A DNA stretch of 52,316 nucleotides from a virus: positions 1-52,316 of IMG/VR virus record IMGVR_UViG_3300032278_000012; one strand, 5' to 3'. The position numbers and the translations under genes are program-made. The notes beneath the pieces were generated by a model. It was not told the origin of the DNA and did not search any database. It worked only from the letters and a program-made list of their open reading frames with translations. Every line of letters starts with the position of its first letter. Positions within the stretch are counted from its first letter, which is position 1. Below are positions 38,468 through 47,684 of the stretch, in pieces.

Positions 38468-39470
38468 AACTAAAATATCTTTGTGCTGTTTCTTCCAATT
38501 GTATCATTACATCTTCTGTAAAATACTTTTCGGGATTATTATTAATCGTTTTTGCAAACTCTGTTTTACCTGTGGGTAGTAATACCCTTGTGGATGCCTT
38601 TTTGAAAATATCAAATGCAAGTGCCATATCTAATAGACCATAGTATCTATCGAGTCCTTTGTCATAAGTTAATCTGACATCGACTACTCTATTCTCTACG
38701 GTTAACCTAGATTTTGCATTCTTGCAATGAATAATATTTCCAATGATCTGCGTTCCTTCCTTTTCTTTCTTCCTAGAAAGATATACGATTGATGACGCTG
38801 CATACTTAAGACCTGATCCACCACCCATTTCTTTTTGTGGGAACATAGAACCAATCACATCATATGTGTGATTAGTTACAATCATAGGAACTTTTGCACG
38901 ACCAAGTTTTAAGGTAAGAACTCTAAATGTTCCTTTAACAATTTGAGCTCGGGTCATATCCTTAGTTTCTTTTCCCTCGGCAGTGTCTTCTATTTCTTTA
39001 GTTGTGGATAACATCCCAAGTGAATCTATGACAAACAACATTGGTGGTCTCTCTTTTTCGGGAGTTTCCAAATATTTGTCTAAGATACTTAAGGATTGAT
39101 TACGGAACTCTTGAACAGTGACTACTGGAACAATTACGACTCGCTTAGAATCAATACCTCTTGATTCAATCATATCTTTTGATAATGCAGATTCACTCTC
39201 AAAGTAAATAACTGCAGCTTTGGGATTATCCTCAAGGAATTTTTGACACACTCCTAAGGCAAAATAGGTTTTACCTGTTGCAGATTCCCCTGCGAGTGCT
39301 GTGATTTTGTTAGATGGTAGTCCACCGTAAAGTGAACCACTTAGGAGTGCATTGAAAATGTATGATCCAGTATCAATAAATGAATCTACATCACCAGCTG
39401 CGACTCCATCGGAAACGAGACTTGCATACTCATTACCACTGGATTTAATTAAGTCTTTAATAAATGACAT
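38418..39470 (-). CDS. uvsX: Recombinase of the RecA family (T4 UvsX-like)
   Basis: 350 residues from the ATG at 39470, which has a GAGAGG ribosome-binding site. Walker [15 protein letters not shown] near residue 47, Walker B-like [14 protein letters not shown], and [20 protein letters not shown], a pattern of phage UvsX. It forms filaments on single-stranded DNA for strand exchange and recombination-dependent replication. A middle-type promoter with a CTCTAGT box lies just upstream. Confidence 0.93.
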   Translation of the reverse strand: MSFIKDLIKSSGNEYASLVSDGVAAGDVDSFIDTGSYIFNALLSGSLYGGLPSNKITALAGESATGKTYFALGVCQKFLEDNPKAAVIYFESESALSKDMIESRGIDSKRVVIVPVVTVQEFRNQSLSILDKYLETPEKERPPMLFVIDSLGMLSTTKEIEDTAEGKETKDMTRAQIVKGTFRVLTLKLGRAKVPMIVTNHTYDVIGSMFPQKEMGGGSGLKYAASSIVYLSRKKEKEGTQIIGNIIHCKNAKSRLTVENRVVDVRLTYDKGLDRYYGLLDMALAFDIFKKASTRVLLPTGKTEFAKTINNNPEKYFTEDVMIQLEETAQRYFSYGTTVRTDDSQESSSK

Positions 39471-39494
39471 AAACACCTCTCATAATGTATATAC

Positions 39495-39527
39495 ATTATA
39501 TCATGAAATTGTTGAAATTGACTAGAG
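39495..39527 (-). promoter_or_regulatory. Middle-like promoter before uvsX (CTCTAGT box)
   Basis: CTCTAGT (39521-39527), 20 bases, then TATAAT (39495-39500) with a TGA extended -10. The box lies within AAAACCCTCTAGTC followed by AATTTCAA. The same 14 bases and an ATTTCAA occur before hsp20; there is no good -35. It resembles the T4 MotA-box plus -10 layout. Confidence 0.5.
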
Positions 39528-39532
39528 GGTTT

Positions 39533-39697
39533 TTAGTCTTTACCGTTATATTTTTCGCACATTTCACCTTCTCCATTCAACCATCTTTCTTCAATCATGA
39601 CTTTGATTTGATGAATTTGTAGTTCAATGAGTCCAAGAGATACGAAAAGAACTCCTATTAGAGTGAGATATAATATGTCTAGTGTTGTTATATCCAT
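39533..39697 (-). CDS. Small membrane protein, 54 aa
   Basis: MDITTLDILYLTLIGVLFVS then LGLIELQIHQIKVM: one N-terminal membrane span and a charged tail ending EMCEKYNGKD. It lies between the nuclease gene and uvsX. No family recognised. Confidence 0.5.
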   Translation of the reverse strand: MDITTLDILYLTLIGVLFVSLGLIELQIHQIKVMIEERWLNGEGEMCEKYNGKD

Positions 39698-39701
39698 AAG
39701 T

Positions 39702-39758
39702 CTACCAAAACACTAATAAAAATACTATAAGATATACTACTAATATAAAAATGTCCAT
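39702..39758 (-). CDS. Possible 18-aa membrane peptide
   Basis: MDIFILVVYLIVFLLVFW, entirely hydrophobic. The ATG lies two bases after the nuclease stop codon. It may be a small membrane peptide or a chance ORF. Confidence 0.25.
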   Translation of the reverse strand: MDIFILVVYLIVFLLVFW

Positions 39759-39759
39759 G

Positions 39760-40173
39760 TTATGCTAATCCTTTTTCAATCAAGTATTCTCGATTTTTTA
39801 AATGACCTTTTTTAATATCATCTTTACTTTGTCCATGATACGGAACTGCATGATGTGCTTCAATTGCCATATCATTCCAACATTCGGTCTTATCGGGATT
39901 ATATAGATTGCCTAATATTCTCCCAAATTTACCTTTTGCAGAACTTTCTACTAAAATGTGTGGGTATTGTTCAACCCAATCTACTAAAAACTGTTTTGCA
40001 AGATTTCCAAATTTCTTCTCTACTTTGTCTCTTGTTCTACTTTCGGGCGTGTCGATGCCAACGAGTCTAACTCGTCCTTTCTGAAAGAAGTTGAAGCCTA
40101 GGTCTAACATCACGTCAATGGTGTCGCCGTCAACGACTCTTAATACTTTTGCTTTATATATAAAAGGGTTCAT
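39760..40173 (-). CDS. Staphylococcal-nuclease-like (thermonuclease) protein, 137 aa
   Basis: The SNase fold is evident: KVLRVVDGDTIDVMLDLGF, then GRVRLVGIDTPESR (Arg and Asp of the active site) and AKGKFGRILGNLY (active-site Arg and a calcium-binding region). It cleaves single- or double-stranded nucleic acid in the presence of calcium. No signal peptide, so it acts in the cytoplasm, perhaps on host DNA. Similar enzymes are common in T4-like marine phages. Confidence 0.85.
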   Translation of the reverse strand: MNPFIYKAKVLRVVDGDTIDVMLDLGFNFFQKGRVRLVGIDTPESRTRDKVEKKFGNLAKQFLVDWVEQYPHILVESSAKGKFGRILGNLYNPDKTECWNDMAIEAHHAVPYHGQSKDDIKKGHLKNREYLIEKGLA

Positions 40174-40187
40174 AGTGTCTATTCTAT

Positions 40188-42689
40188 TTATTGAAAGAAA
40201 GAATCTAAACTTGCAACAGGTTCAACATTCCAATTTATTAAATTGATAACTGCCTTTAATGGTTCCACAAATGACTTATCAAACTGTTTATCATAATCCA
40301 CATATCTCCTTAAATCGAATTCCCTAGGAAAAACATTTGTAAAAGATATAACATTTTCATTCAACGTATTGGGTATTGTTAGATAAGTGAAGTGTATTTT
40401 ATCCCCATTTTTGATTAATTCATACCGTTTATCAATGTTCTTTTGTTTAAGTAAGTGATTGAATAACAATGCACCCCTGACATGAATTGGTGTTCCCTTT
40501 GAATATATGTTAGATACGTCTGAATACTGTTGTAAATTATTACACCCTCTTGGTGATGCAACTTCTTCGGGTGGAAGTTTTCTAAATTCTTTTCTTGATG
40601 TCTCTACAAATTCCCACAAATCTTCTTCTGTTCCTTGCATTACTAGGTGGAATGCCTCTGTTAATTTACCCCTAACCCACTGTGGTGTTGAACTCTTTGC
40701 AGTTTCAATACCCATCATTTTGAGTTTAGGTTCACGGAGTCTAACCCCTTCGTTATCATGAACATTTAAAATATATCGTTTTTTTGCAGTCCAAATACCT
40801 CTATCTGCAATCACCTCTCTACCCATGTCCATCTTTTGTTGAAAGGCATTGGTGTATTTTGCGAGGTCTTCAAATCCATTCGTCAAAACACTCTCGATTT
40901 TCTCTTTTGCAATTGTATCCAAGAAGTCAATAATCTTCGTTTTTGGAGTGTCTTCGGGAAACACTTGAGACACTAGTTTGTCTAAAGTTATATACAGTGA
41001 ATCCGTATCCATTGCAATCACATAATCTTCATCCTCAGTTTGAAGAATCTGATTAAGATATTTGTTAATAGTCTTTTCTGCCCATTGAATCACCAATTGT
41101 CCTGATGTCGTAATTGCCTCTGCAAGGTCTATACTAAAGAATGCGAAATATTGGTTCGCAAGAGCTCCATATGCGGAGTTTAATGCGATCTTTCTGACTT
41201 GCTGGTTGTTATACGCTCTTTTAATTAAAACGTCTAATTCTGCGCGTCTTTCGGCATCTGCACTCTGATATTCAACCTGATACTCAATCATCTTTTTCTT
41301 CCACAATCGTCTCTCATCGTAGAATTTTTCCATGAGTTCGGGAAGGAATCCTTGTTTATCTCTCTTGAATAACACTCCATTAGGTGTCACAGTGTGTTTC
41401 TTAAGATGAGATAAATCAACTTCCTCATTCAATATCTTATTTACACTGACATCCTGTTTGTCACCCTTCACCATTTTCTCAGGTGAAATATTATACTGCA
41501 TAATCAAATGTGGATATAGACTGTTTAAGTCAAATGACACTACCCAATCATGACCACCTACTTGTGGTTCCTTAACATATGCACCTACAATAGAATGAGT
41601 TTTCCCTTCATATTTAAGTCTCTGTGGTGGAGTTGCAATGTTTTGTTCTTTTAAGAAATTATAAATGATGGTTTCCCAATACTTTACCATCCCAAAAGTA
41701 TCATTATAATTGCACTTTGCATTATAAGACATTGCCTGAACTAACTCAATCAATCCAAGTTTGTCTTCCAACTCTTCAATTAAAACTGCATCCTTGACAT
41801 TATACTCAAGAAACTTTGGATAGTTCTCTCGGTAAAGTGTATGAAGATTTCCATACTCAGAATAATCTAACTTACCTTTACCCAACTCTACATTTGCAAT
41901 GTGGTTTAATGAATAGGATTCTTGATTAACAAAAGTGTGTTTACGATATAGTTCTAGATAGTCAAGAATGTTAACACCATACAAAGTGTATGCCATGTTC
42001 TTATCACGATATTGACCACCAACCCATTCTCTAACCTGACTCATTCCCCATGGAGAAAGTTTTTTATGTTCATCCTCACCAAGAATCTTGTCAATACGAT
42101 TACACAAATAAGTGATATCAAATGAATCAACATTCCATCCTGTAATGATATCGAAAGACTGTTTTCTCCAATATGCAATAAACTGTCTGAGAAGATCAGG
42201 TTCATTTTCACATTCATGATAAACAACACCATTTTTCTCCCAAGGCCCGATTCCAAATGTCTGTGGTTGTTTACCAAATGGTTTGATGGTTATTGCATTG
42301 ACCTTTTCTTCTGCAAGTGCTGGTTCGGGAAATCCATTCTCACTTTCACACTCAATATCGAGTGATGCAATTCGAATTAATTTAGGATCGTAAGGAATAA
42401 CTCCTTGGAATTTATCTGCAATGTAAGTGTAAACATAACGATCATATCCGTGGATTTGAAATCCTTTGACGGCATTATATTTCTCTCTGAACTTTCTTGC
42501 ACCACCCATTGAATTGAGATTAACCATCTCAAGTGGTCTTCCATCTAATGAACGATATGGAGAATCTTTTTTAGTTGGAACGTAATGATTAGGACGATAG
42601 GCAACAGACAGTTTTACCTGTTTGTTTCCTTTATATCCTTTGACTAGAATCTTGTCACGAGTGCGACAGACATTTGTATAAAAATCCAT
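40188..42689 (-). CDS. DNA polymerase, family B (T4 gp43-like)
   Basis: 833 residues (T4 gp43 has 898). Exonuclease motif I ASLDIECESENG near residue 109 and FDIITGWNVDSFDITY (Exo II) are intact. Polymerase motif A VSFDLNSLYPHLIMQ, motif B KIALNSAYGALANQYFAFF and motif C YVIAMDTDSLYITL are all present. The C-terminus SLDSFF resembles a clamp-binding peptide. It is the replicative polymerase with proofreading. The 7-deazaguanine pathway acts after synthesis through DpdA, so no altered substrate use is needed. Confidence 0.97.
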   Translation of the reverse strand: MDFYTNVCRTRDKILVKGYKGNKQVKLSVAYRPNHYVPTKKDSPYRSLDGRPLEMVNLNSMGGARKFREKYNAVKGFQIHGYDRYVYTYIADKFQGVIPYDPKLIRIASLDIECESENGFPEPALAEEKVNAITIKPFGKQPQTFGIGPWEKNGVVYHECENEPDLLRQFIAYWRKQSFDIITGWNVDSFDITYLCNRIDKILGEDEHKKLSPWGMSQVREWVGGQYRDKNMAYTLYGVNILDYLELYRKHTFVNQESYSLNHIANVELGKGKLDYSEYGNLHTLYRENYPKFLEYNVKDAVLIEELEDKLGLIELVQAMSYNAKCNYNDTFGMVKYWETIIYNFLKEQNIATPPQRLKYEGKTHSIVGAYVKEPQVGGHDWVVSFDLNSLYPHLIMQYNISPEKMVKGDKQDVSVNKILNEEVDLSHLKKHTVTPNGVLFKRDKQGFLPELMEKFYDERRLWKKKMIEYQVEYQSADAERRAELDVLIKRAYNNQQVRKIALNSAYGALANQYFAFFSIDLAEAITTSGQLVIQWAEKTINKYLNQILQTEDEDYVIAMDTDSLYITLDKLVSQVFPEDTPKTKIIDFLDTIAKEKIESVLTNGFEDLAKYTNAFQQKMDMGREVIADRGIWTAKKRYILNVHDNEGVRLREPKLKMMGIETAKSSTPQWVRGKLTEAFHLVMQGTEEDLWEFVETSRKEFRKLPPEEVASPRGCNNLQQYSDVSNIYSKGTPIHVRGALLFNHLLKQKNIDKRYELIKNGDKIHFTYLTIPNTLNENVISFTNVFPREFDLRRYVDYDKQFDKSFVEPLKAVINLINWNVEPVASLDSFFQ

Positions 42690-42695
42690 ACTGTT

Positions 42696-42727
42696 ATTAT
42701 AACACAGCTGGGTCTATTCTACTAGAG
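42696..42727 (-). promoter_or_regulatory. Middle-like promoter before DNA polymerase
   Basis: CTCTAGT (42721-42727), 19 bases, TATAAT (42696-42701), with a TGT extended -10. It lacks the extended identity of the uvsX and hsp20 copies, and the box overlaps the end of the previous gene, so it is a weaker member. Confidence 0.4.
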
Positions 42728-42941
42728 TCTTTGGAGTGTCTTCTTGAAAATGATTTTCTAAAACTAAAAGTTTATCTTCTGCTTCTGCAATCAATTCTAC
42801 TTGTGTGTCAATTGCAGATAGAATTTCGGGATGTTCCCCGATACCTGCTGAATTGGTTAAGTAGATTTCAATGTTTGCTTGCGCTTCCGCAATTGCACCT
42901 TGATACTTTAGTTCTAGTGCCTTCACTATAACTGCTCTCAT
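42714..42941 (-). CDS. Hypothetical protein, 75 aa
   Basis: The ATG at 42941 (MRAVIVKALELKYQGAIAEA) is preceded by TTGAGG, so the longer frame starting at TTG is rejected. Two helices with EAQANIEIYLTNSAG and LIAEAEDKLLVLENHF. I recall related small proteins in T4-like cyanophages. Function unknown. Confidence 0.65.
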   Translation of the reverse strand: MRAVIVKALELKYQGAIAEAQANIEIYLTNSAGIGEHPEILSAIDTQVELIAEAEDKLLVLENHFQEDTPKTLVE

Positions 42942-42953
42942 AATATACCTCAA

Positions 42954-43238
42954 TTATCTTTTATTACCAGTTGCTACCTTGTAATTTGTTTCTAATGCTG
43001 GTCTAGGTTCGAAAACCGTTACAACATGTCTATATGGAATATCAAAATTGTATTCCTTTGCATATGCAGCCCATGGTGCAAAATTTACACTCATAGATTG
43101 CGTTTCTTCATTTGCATCTAAAACTAAAATATTACAATCTTCAATTATATACGATAACTTCCACCATGCATTGGTAACAAATCCCATAAGGACTTGACCA
43201 TTTAATAGTCTTATGCACTTTACTTTTTTACTAAACAT
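42954..43238 (-). CDS. Hypothetical protein, 94 aa (Sm-like beta start)
   Basis: Begins MFSKKVKCIRLLNGQVLMGF, which resembles the start of LSm-type small beta folds; later segments (NILVLDANEETQSMSVNFAP) fit a beta barrel. Similar proteins occur in T4-like marine phages, as far as I recall. RNA binding is a guess. Confidence 0.55.
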   Translation of the reverse strand: MFSKKVKCIRLLNGQVLMGFVTNAWWKLSYIIEDCNILVLDANEETQSMSVNFAPWAAYAKEYNFDIPYRHVVTVFEPRPALETNYKVATGNKR

Positions 43239-43680
43239 TTTTTACCATTTCTTGTAGTTCTTTTGATCGTCTCCCTACCTGACCAAACCAAGTAGAGTCT
43301 TCCATTTCGCTGGCCATTTCTTTCCACTCATGTCGTCTTGCACAACCCAACATTTTTCTGAATTTAGAAAGTCGTGGAGCTCCAAGATTAAAACACATAT
43401 TCACTAAAACATGTTGTATATCTTCGGGTAATTCATAAAAGTCTTCTTCATTACCAAAAACATGAATTGTCTCAACCAAATGTGTTGCAAAATCTATTTC
43501 AAAGTAACCATCAACAACATCTTGATCAATACGTTGACCTACTGGCCAGTCATAATGTTCATCATCAGGTTGACAAAGATGTCCTATTCCTAATGTTTTT
43601 AATCCTAGAGAATCTAAGTAGATTTCTAGAACTTCACCTTCATGTCTCTTTATCTGTTCTTTCAATATCTCTTTGTTCAT
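43231..43680 (-). CDS. Lysozyme, T4-type (GH24), 149 aa
   Basis: The active-site pattern of T4 lysozyme is preserved: RHEGE (Glu14, T4 Glu11), YLDSLG (Asp23, T4 Asp20) and TLGIGHL (Thr29, T4 Thr26). The length of 149 is near T4's 164. It hydrolyses peptidoglycan at lysis after a holin opens the membrane. No signal peptide is present, so a holin is expected elsewhere; the spanin-like genes at 12012-12061 and 11495 are its likely partners. Confidence 0.92.
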   Translation of the reverse strand: MNKEILKEQIKRHEGEVLEIYLDSLGLKTLGIGHLCQPDDEHYDWPVGQRIDQDVVDGYFEIDFATHLVETIHVFGNEEDFYELPEDIQHVLVNMCFNLGAPRLSKFRKMLGCARRHEWKEMASEMEDSTWFGQVGRRSKELQEMVKNV

Positions 43681-43948
43681 GCTTTATTTTTTCCTCTAGG
43701 AGTTCAACTAAGATATCACCCATTAATGTGTTAAGTTCTTTATTATTTATAAGGGTGTTCATCCCCTCTCCTGACAAAGGTAGTCTTCTAATGGTTCTTT
43801 CAAAATTGATATTGGGTTTTCCGTCCTCAAATTGAACCTTACCATATTGATAAACCAGTCCTTTCCATTCACCACTGGTTATCTCTATCGCGGCGTCCTT
43901 TTCATTAGGATTTTCTACCACTTGAAACACTTCACCAAATAATTTCAT
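43640..43948 (-). CDS. Hypothetical protein, 102 aa
   Basis: A beta-rich N-terminus (MKLFGEVFQVVENPNEKDAA; GEWKGLVYQYGKVQFED) and a helical C-terminus (LMGDILVELLEEKIKHEQRD). It overlaps the lysozyme start by 41 bases. No named family. Confidence 0.55.
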   Translation of the reverse strand: MKLFGEVFQVVENPNEKDAAIEITSGEWKGLVYQYGKVQFEDGKPNINFERTIRRLPLSGEGMNTLINNKELNTLMGDILVELLEEKIKHEQRDIERTDKET

Positions 43949-43949
43949 C

Positions 43950-44360
43950 TTACGCTTCCCATGGAAATACTACCCACTTTCCTTCATTAAGGTGTAAAAA
44001 TTGAACATCATCATTGTTTGGGCGACCAAATAAACATACTGGATGAACATCTTTATGAATAAACTCTATAATCTTTTTCATTGTAAACCCTGTATCATAG
44101 ATATCATCAATTAATAATATCGGTGCAACTTTGTTTCCTATTTTGTTTAATAACCATTTTGGTTCTTTGTCAGTTCCGTCTCTACTTTGAAATCCTATAA
44201 TACTCAATTCTGCATCTTTTAAATTAGATAAATGTGTTGCAATAGGTAGACTTCCTCTATAGATTCCAACGACATGTTTAAACTCTATGTTGTCTGCAAT
44301 ATAATGAATATCCTTTTTGTATTGAGTCCAACTATAGGTGAGTTTAGGTGAAGAACTCAT
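43950..44360 (-). CDS. Phosphoribosyltransferase (xanthine/hypoxanthine type), 136 aa
   Basis: The PRPP-binding motif ILLIDDIYDTGFTMKKI near residues 81-97 is clear (two Asp followed by TGxT). The N-terminal VVGIYRGSLPIATHLS is the second PRTase landmark. It converts a purine base plus PRPP to a nucleotide. It overlaps the end of dpdA and lies at the end of the deazaguanine operon. It could salvage guanine for GTP, the FolE substrate, or process a modified base; the sequence does not decide. Confidence 0.7.
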   Translation of the reverse strand: MSSSPKLTYSWTQYKKDIHYIADNIEFKHVVGIYRGSLPIATHLSNLKDAELSIIGFQSRDGTDKEPKWLLNKIGNKVAPILLIDDIYDTGFTMKKIIEFIHKDVHPVCLFGRPNNDDVQFLHLNEGKWVVFPWEA

Positions 44361-45639
44361 TTAACGAACCCCCCCATTGCTCAGAAAGTTTATCCTGACT
44401 TCCTTGTAAGGGTAACCACTCGTTGATAAATTGTTCATAGTCGTTGATTCTTGATAATCCTCTGTCATTTAAGAGAGAAGGATTCTTTATGTATTTATCT
44501 ACATGATCCATGTAATGCTCAACTGTTTGCATAACATTATAGAATGCTAACAGGTGAGACCCATCGAAACCAATGTCACTATGCCACTTAATTTTATTCT
44601 CTATATTTCTACTTGACCACTTAGTGCATTCTTCAATTAAGAAATCATAATCAAGTATATTAAAGGTCTTGAATGCCTCTTTATTTTTCTCATATAAATC
44701 ACTGAACACTGGAACTAACTGATTTTGATAAATCCATGTGTCTGACTTCTTCGTTGTTGCTGGACTCTCTATATCAATGTTAATCCAATTCTCGTCTCTG
44801 TATCTTGAGAAGAACCATGAGTTGGCATGAGTTGATGAATCGTAAGAAACATTTTTTACAAAACTAAAATACTCAGGTGATATGAAAAATGGCATCATCA
44901 TTTTGTGTGATCCCACTCCCAATAAATGAATGTTCTCTTTAAGAGACATTGGAATCTCTAAACCTTTAACTGCGTAGATCATTTCCATTCGGTTATCAAG
45001 ACTTGCACCACTACATGCAGACGATAGAGAAATACCACAACAGTGTGATAACTCTTCTTCTGTTAATCCATTCACAATCGTTTCAATGTATTCTCTGTAT
45101 GATTCTAAGTCCTGTCCTTGAACTATGAGTGTAATCTTAGTGTCACTTTCTAGTGCATTAAACACTTGTATCTGTCTCTTAACATTTGTAAGTGTTGATC
45201 TTGCAGTATTACCAATTAAGTCTCTTGCAAATCTTCTACCAAATGTAGATGTCTTCATTGACCATCCACTATTTGATCCATCAAACTCCACTGGAATATC
45301 ATCAAAGATCATTGCAATATCTGAATAGGTTCCTTGATGATTATAAATCTTATCTTTTATCTCAGGTGTTAATCCTTTCTTTGTTCTTGAAAGTTGTAAA
45401 CCGCCACTGTCTGCATATAGATTATGCCATTGAGGAAGATAGTCATGCATTGCAACTCCATGACTTGGTTCTGTATGAGAATTGAACAACATGGATATGT
45501 TTTGATTATCATATTTGTCGTTCATATATGCTATCTTATTATTAAAGACTTCTGCATATGGAACAAGCACGGACTGATCGTAATAGAGATTACTAGTCCC
45601 CATCGTCATACCTGAGATTACATATTCAAAATTAATCAT
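44344..45639 (-). CDS. dpdA: DpdA-like DNA 7-deazaguanine transglycosylase
   Basis: 431 residues with a TGT-like barrel. YADSGGLQLSR (residues 76-85) matches the TGT DSGGFQ catalytic segment; HLLGVGSHKMMM and a Cys-containing CCGISLSSACSGASL support it. It replaces guanine in phage DNA with a preQ0-type base, as known for phage DpdA. Upstream genes supply the base. It overlaps folE by 8 bases and the phosphoribosyltransferase by 17. Length and motifs fit phage DpdA rather than host tRNA TGT. Confidence 0.8.
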   Translation of the reverse strand: MINFEYVISGMTMGTSNLYYDQSVLVPYAEVFNNKIAYMNDKYDNQNISMLFNSHTEPSHGVAMHDYLPQWHNLYADSGGLQLSRTKKGLTPEIKDKIYNHQGTYSDIAMIFDDIPVEFDGSNSGWSMKTSTFGRRFARDLIGNTARSTLTNVKRQIQVFNALESDTKITLIVQGQDLESYREYIETIVNGLTEEELSHCCGISLSSACSGASLDNRMEMIYAVKGLEIPMSLKENIHLLGVGSHKMMMPFFISPEYFSFVKNVSYDSSTHANSWFFSRYRDENWINIDIESPATTKKSDTWIYQNQLVPVFSDLYEKNKEAFKTFNILDYDFLIEECTKWSSRNIENKIKWHSDIGFDGSHLLAFYNVMQTVEHYMDHVDKYIKNPSLLNDRGLSRINDYEQFINEWLPLQGSQDKLSEQWGGSLNEFFT

Positions 45640-46279
45640 TCACAATCGACATAAATTCTGCTCGTGCTTGAGGAATATCAAAGAATGCACCACCCAATCT
45701 ACTTGTAACCATAGATGAGTTTACATCTTCAACACCTCTTGCTTTTACACAGAAGTGATCACACTCCATGTAAACTGCAACATTGTCAGTTTCTAATATC
45801 AACTGTAATGCACGAAAAGTTTGTTCAGTTAATCTTTCTTGAACTTGTGGTCTCCTTGCAAAGAAGTTTACCACTCTGTTTAGTTTTGACAGTCCTATTA
45901 CATTTCCAGTAGGAATGTATGCAACATGACATTTACCGTAGATGGTTTGAAAATGATGTTCACAAACTGACTTAACAATGATGTTCTTTTGAACTACCAT
46001 TGAATCAAATTTCATCTTGTTTTCAAATATCGTGCATCTAGGAAACTTCTCATAATCCATTCCACTGAATAGTTCATCAAAGAACATAGTTGAGACTCTA
46101 AGAGGACTATCTCTCATGGAATCATCTTCCATATCACAACCAATTTTTTCCATTATATCTCGGAATTTCATTTCGACAAACTCAACATTATGTTCATAAC
46201 CACCGTTCATTGGAGTTTCTACTCCCAATTCAATTAAATGATTGTGAACTTGTTGTCCTAATTCTGCATCATACTTCAT
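45632..46279 (-). CDS. folE: GTP cyclohydrolase I
   Basis: 215 residues from the ATG at 46279, ATGA-coupled to the amidotransferase gene. Zinc and catalytic segment KSVCEHHFQTIYGKCHVAYI near residues 103-122, VIGLSKLNRVVNFFARRPQV, then QERLTEQ and MECDHFCVKARGV (zinc Cys). It converts GTP to 7,8-dihydroneopterin triphosphate, the first step to preQ0. Its co-localisation with queD/E/C shows it serves base modification, not folate. Confidence 0.93.
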   Translation of the reverse strand: MKYDAELGQQVHNHLIELGVETPMNGGYEHNVEFVEMKFRDIMEKIGCDMEDDSMRDSPLRVSTMFFDELFSGMDYEKFPRCTIFENKMKFDSMVVQKNIIVKSVCEHHFQTIYGKCHVAYIPTGNVIGLSKLNRVVNFFARRPQVQERLTEQTFRALQLILETDNVAVYMECDHFCVKARGVEDVNSSMVTSRLGGAFFDIPQARAEFMSIVND

Positions 46280-46950
46280 TCTATCTCTCCAAACCAATAT
46301 GGATTTTCTTTCGTTTCAAATCTATTTAGCGGTTCTAAAACCTTATTGTGAAAATCCATTTTATAATTAACTCCTGCTTCAGTTTCCCACCATGACTCAT
46401 TAAACTGAACTGAACTAATATTCAAATCTCCATCATAAAACAATGGACTAATCTCATTTCTAAAAAGGGTGACTTGCTCTCCGTCATATCTTGCACAACT
46501 AAATGTTCCATCAACATCATCAAGATAACCACCTAGTAATATGTGTCTATGTAATAATTCTGTATCCCAACTAAGACCACCATATCCGTCTTGCCATTCT
46601 TTTATTTGATACTCTTTAATGATACCATTGTGCCATAACATATCCTGTCTTATACAGGAAGGATGCATATCTTTACTTTGTGTTGTTGGTGCTTGAACAT
46701 GACCTAACCAATATGTCTTATAAAGTGTTGAATCATATTCTTTAAAATAATCCCTGTCCCAAGTTATTCTTGGAAATTCACCAAGAGATTTTCTCATTCT
46801 TGAACTAAAGACCGTTTCACCGTCTCTATAATGTTTAAATGCACCTGTAACAAATTGTGTTACAGACCATGAATAATCACCTCTATACTGATTAGCAGTT
46901 GCTAACTCTTCAAACTTTTCTTTATCAAAACTTCCAAATATCGCGCACAT
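46276..46950 (-). CDS. Class II glutamine amidotransferase (Gat) of the Gat-QueC type
   Basis: 224 residues starting MCAIFGSF: after Met removal Cys becomes the N-terminal nucleophile of an Ntn glutaminase. Further class II features: YRGDYSW, WLGHVQAPTT, WHNGIIKE, and YDGEQVTLFRNEISPLFYDG. In phage 9g and some archaeal viruses Gat is fused to QueC and makes 2'-deoxyarchaeosine from preQ0. Here it is a separate gene that starts exactly at the end of queC, so the same amidine-forming role is likely. Confidence 0.75.
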   Translation of the reverse strand: MCAIFGSFDKEKFEELATANQYRGDYSWSVTQFVTGAFKHYRDGETVFSSRMRKSLGEFPRITWDRDYFKEYDSTLYKTYWLGHVQAPTTQSKDMHPSCIRQDMLWHNGIIKEYQIKEWQDGYGGLSWDTELLHRHILLGGYLDDVDGTFSCARYDGEQVTLFRNEISPLFYDGDLNISSVQFNESWWETEAGVNYKMDFHNKVLEPLNRFETKENPYWFGEIE

Positions 46951-47684
46951 TATAATGTTACCACCCAGTCTATTATTATATCATAAGGTATAGGGTCTTG
47001 CCTACCGACTTTCATGAAATTCATAATTCTTTCTGCACATGATGGACACTTCCCACATGATACTGATGCAAGAGGTTCATAGCAAGTCATTGTATGTTTT
47101 AATAGATCGAACTGACCTAAGTCTATTGCAATTTTAATCTCATCTGCTTTTGACATCTGACTGAACGGTGCAACAATCTCAATCGTATTATGTCTATTCT
47201 GTGATGCAACTGCATTCATTGAATCAACAAACTTTTGTGTTGTATCCCAATAACCATATTCATCATGAACTTGTAAACCTGTATAGACCTTATTACACTT
47301 CTGAACCTCTGCTTGCGATAATGCGAGTGATAGTAAAATCATATTCCTAAATGGAACATAGGTCACTGGTTGAGGATCACCCAACACTTCTTTAATGTTA
47401 GGCATGTCTATATCTGTCCCTTCAATATTTGCAGATAACGGTCTTGCGATCTCTCCTAATATACTTAAATCTAATACGGTGTGTTCAACACCCAATGCAT
47501 TACAAAGTTCCCTTGCTTTAAATATTTCTATTCTTTGTTTTTGATTATAGTCAAAAGTAACTGCTTTAACATTGTCTTTACCATATTGGTCTACTAACAT
47601 CATGGTTGCCACGGATGAATCTAACCCACCTGATAACACTACCAATACTTTATCGTCTAATTGTTTAACTTTTAATTCATTCAT
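46950..47684 (-). CDS. queC: 7-cyano-7-deazaguanine synthase
   Basis: 244 residues from the ATG at 47684 (MNELKVKQLDDKVLVVLSGG). The PP-loop SGGLDS is at residues 18-23; YVPFRNMILLSLALSQAEV follows; the zinc cysteines sit in CYEPLASVSCGKCPSCAER. It converts 7-carboxy-7-deazaguanine to preQ0 using ATP and ammonia. Eight-base overlap with the upstream gene and one-base contact with the amidotransferase gene. Confidence 0.93.
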   Translation of the reverse strand: MNELKVKQLDDKVLVVLSGGLDSSVATMMLVDQYGKDNVKAVTFDYNQKQRIEIFKARELCNALGVEHTVLDLSILGEIARPLSANIEGTDIDMPNIKEVLGDPQPVTYVPFRNMILLSLALSQAEVQKCNKVYTGLQVHDEYGYWDTTQKFVDSMNAVASQNRHNTIEIVAPFSQMSKADEIKIAIDLGQFDLLKHTMTCYEPLASVSCGKCPSCAERIMNFMKVGRQDPIPYDIIIDWVVTL

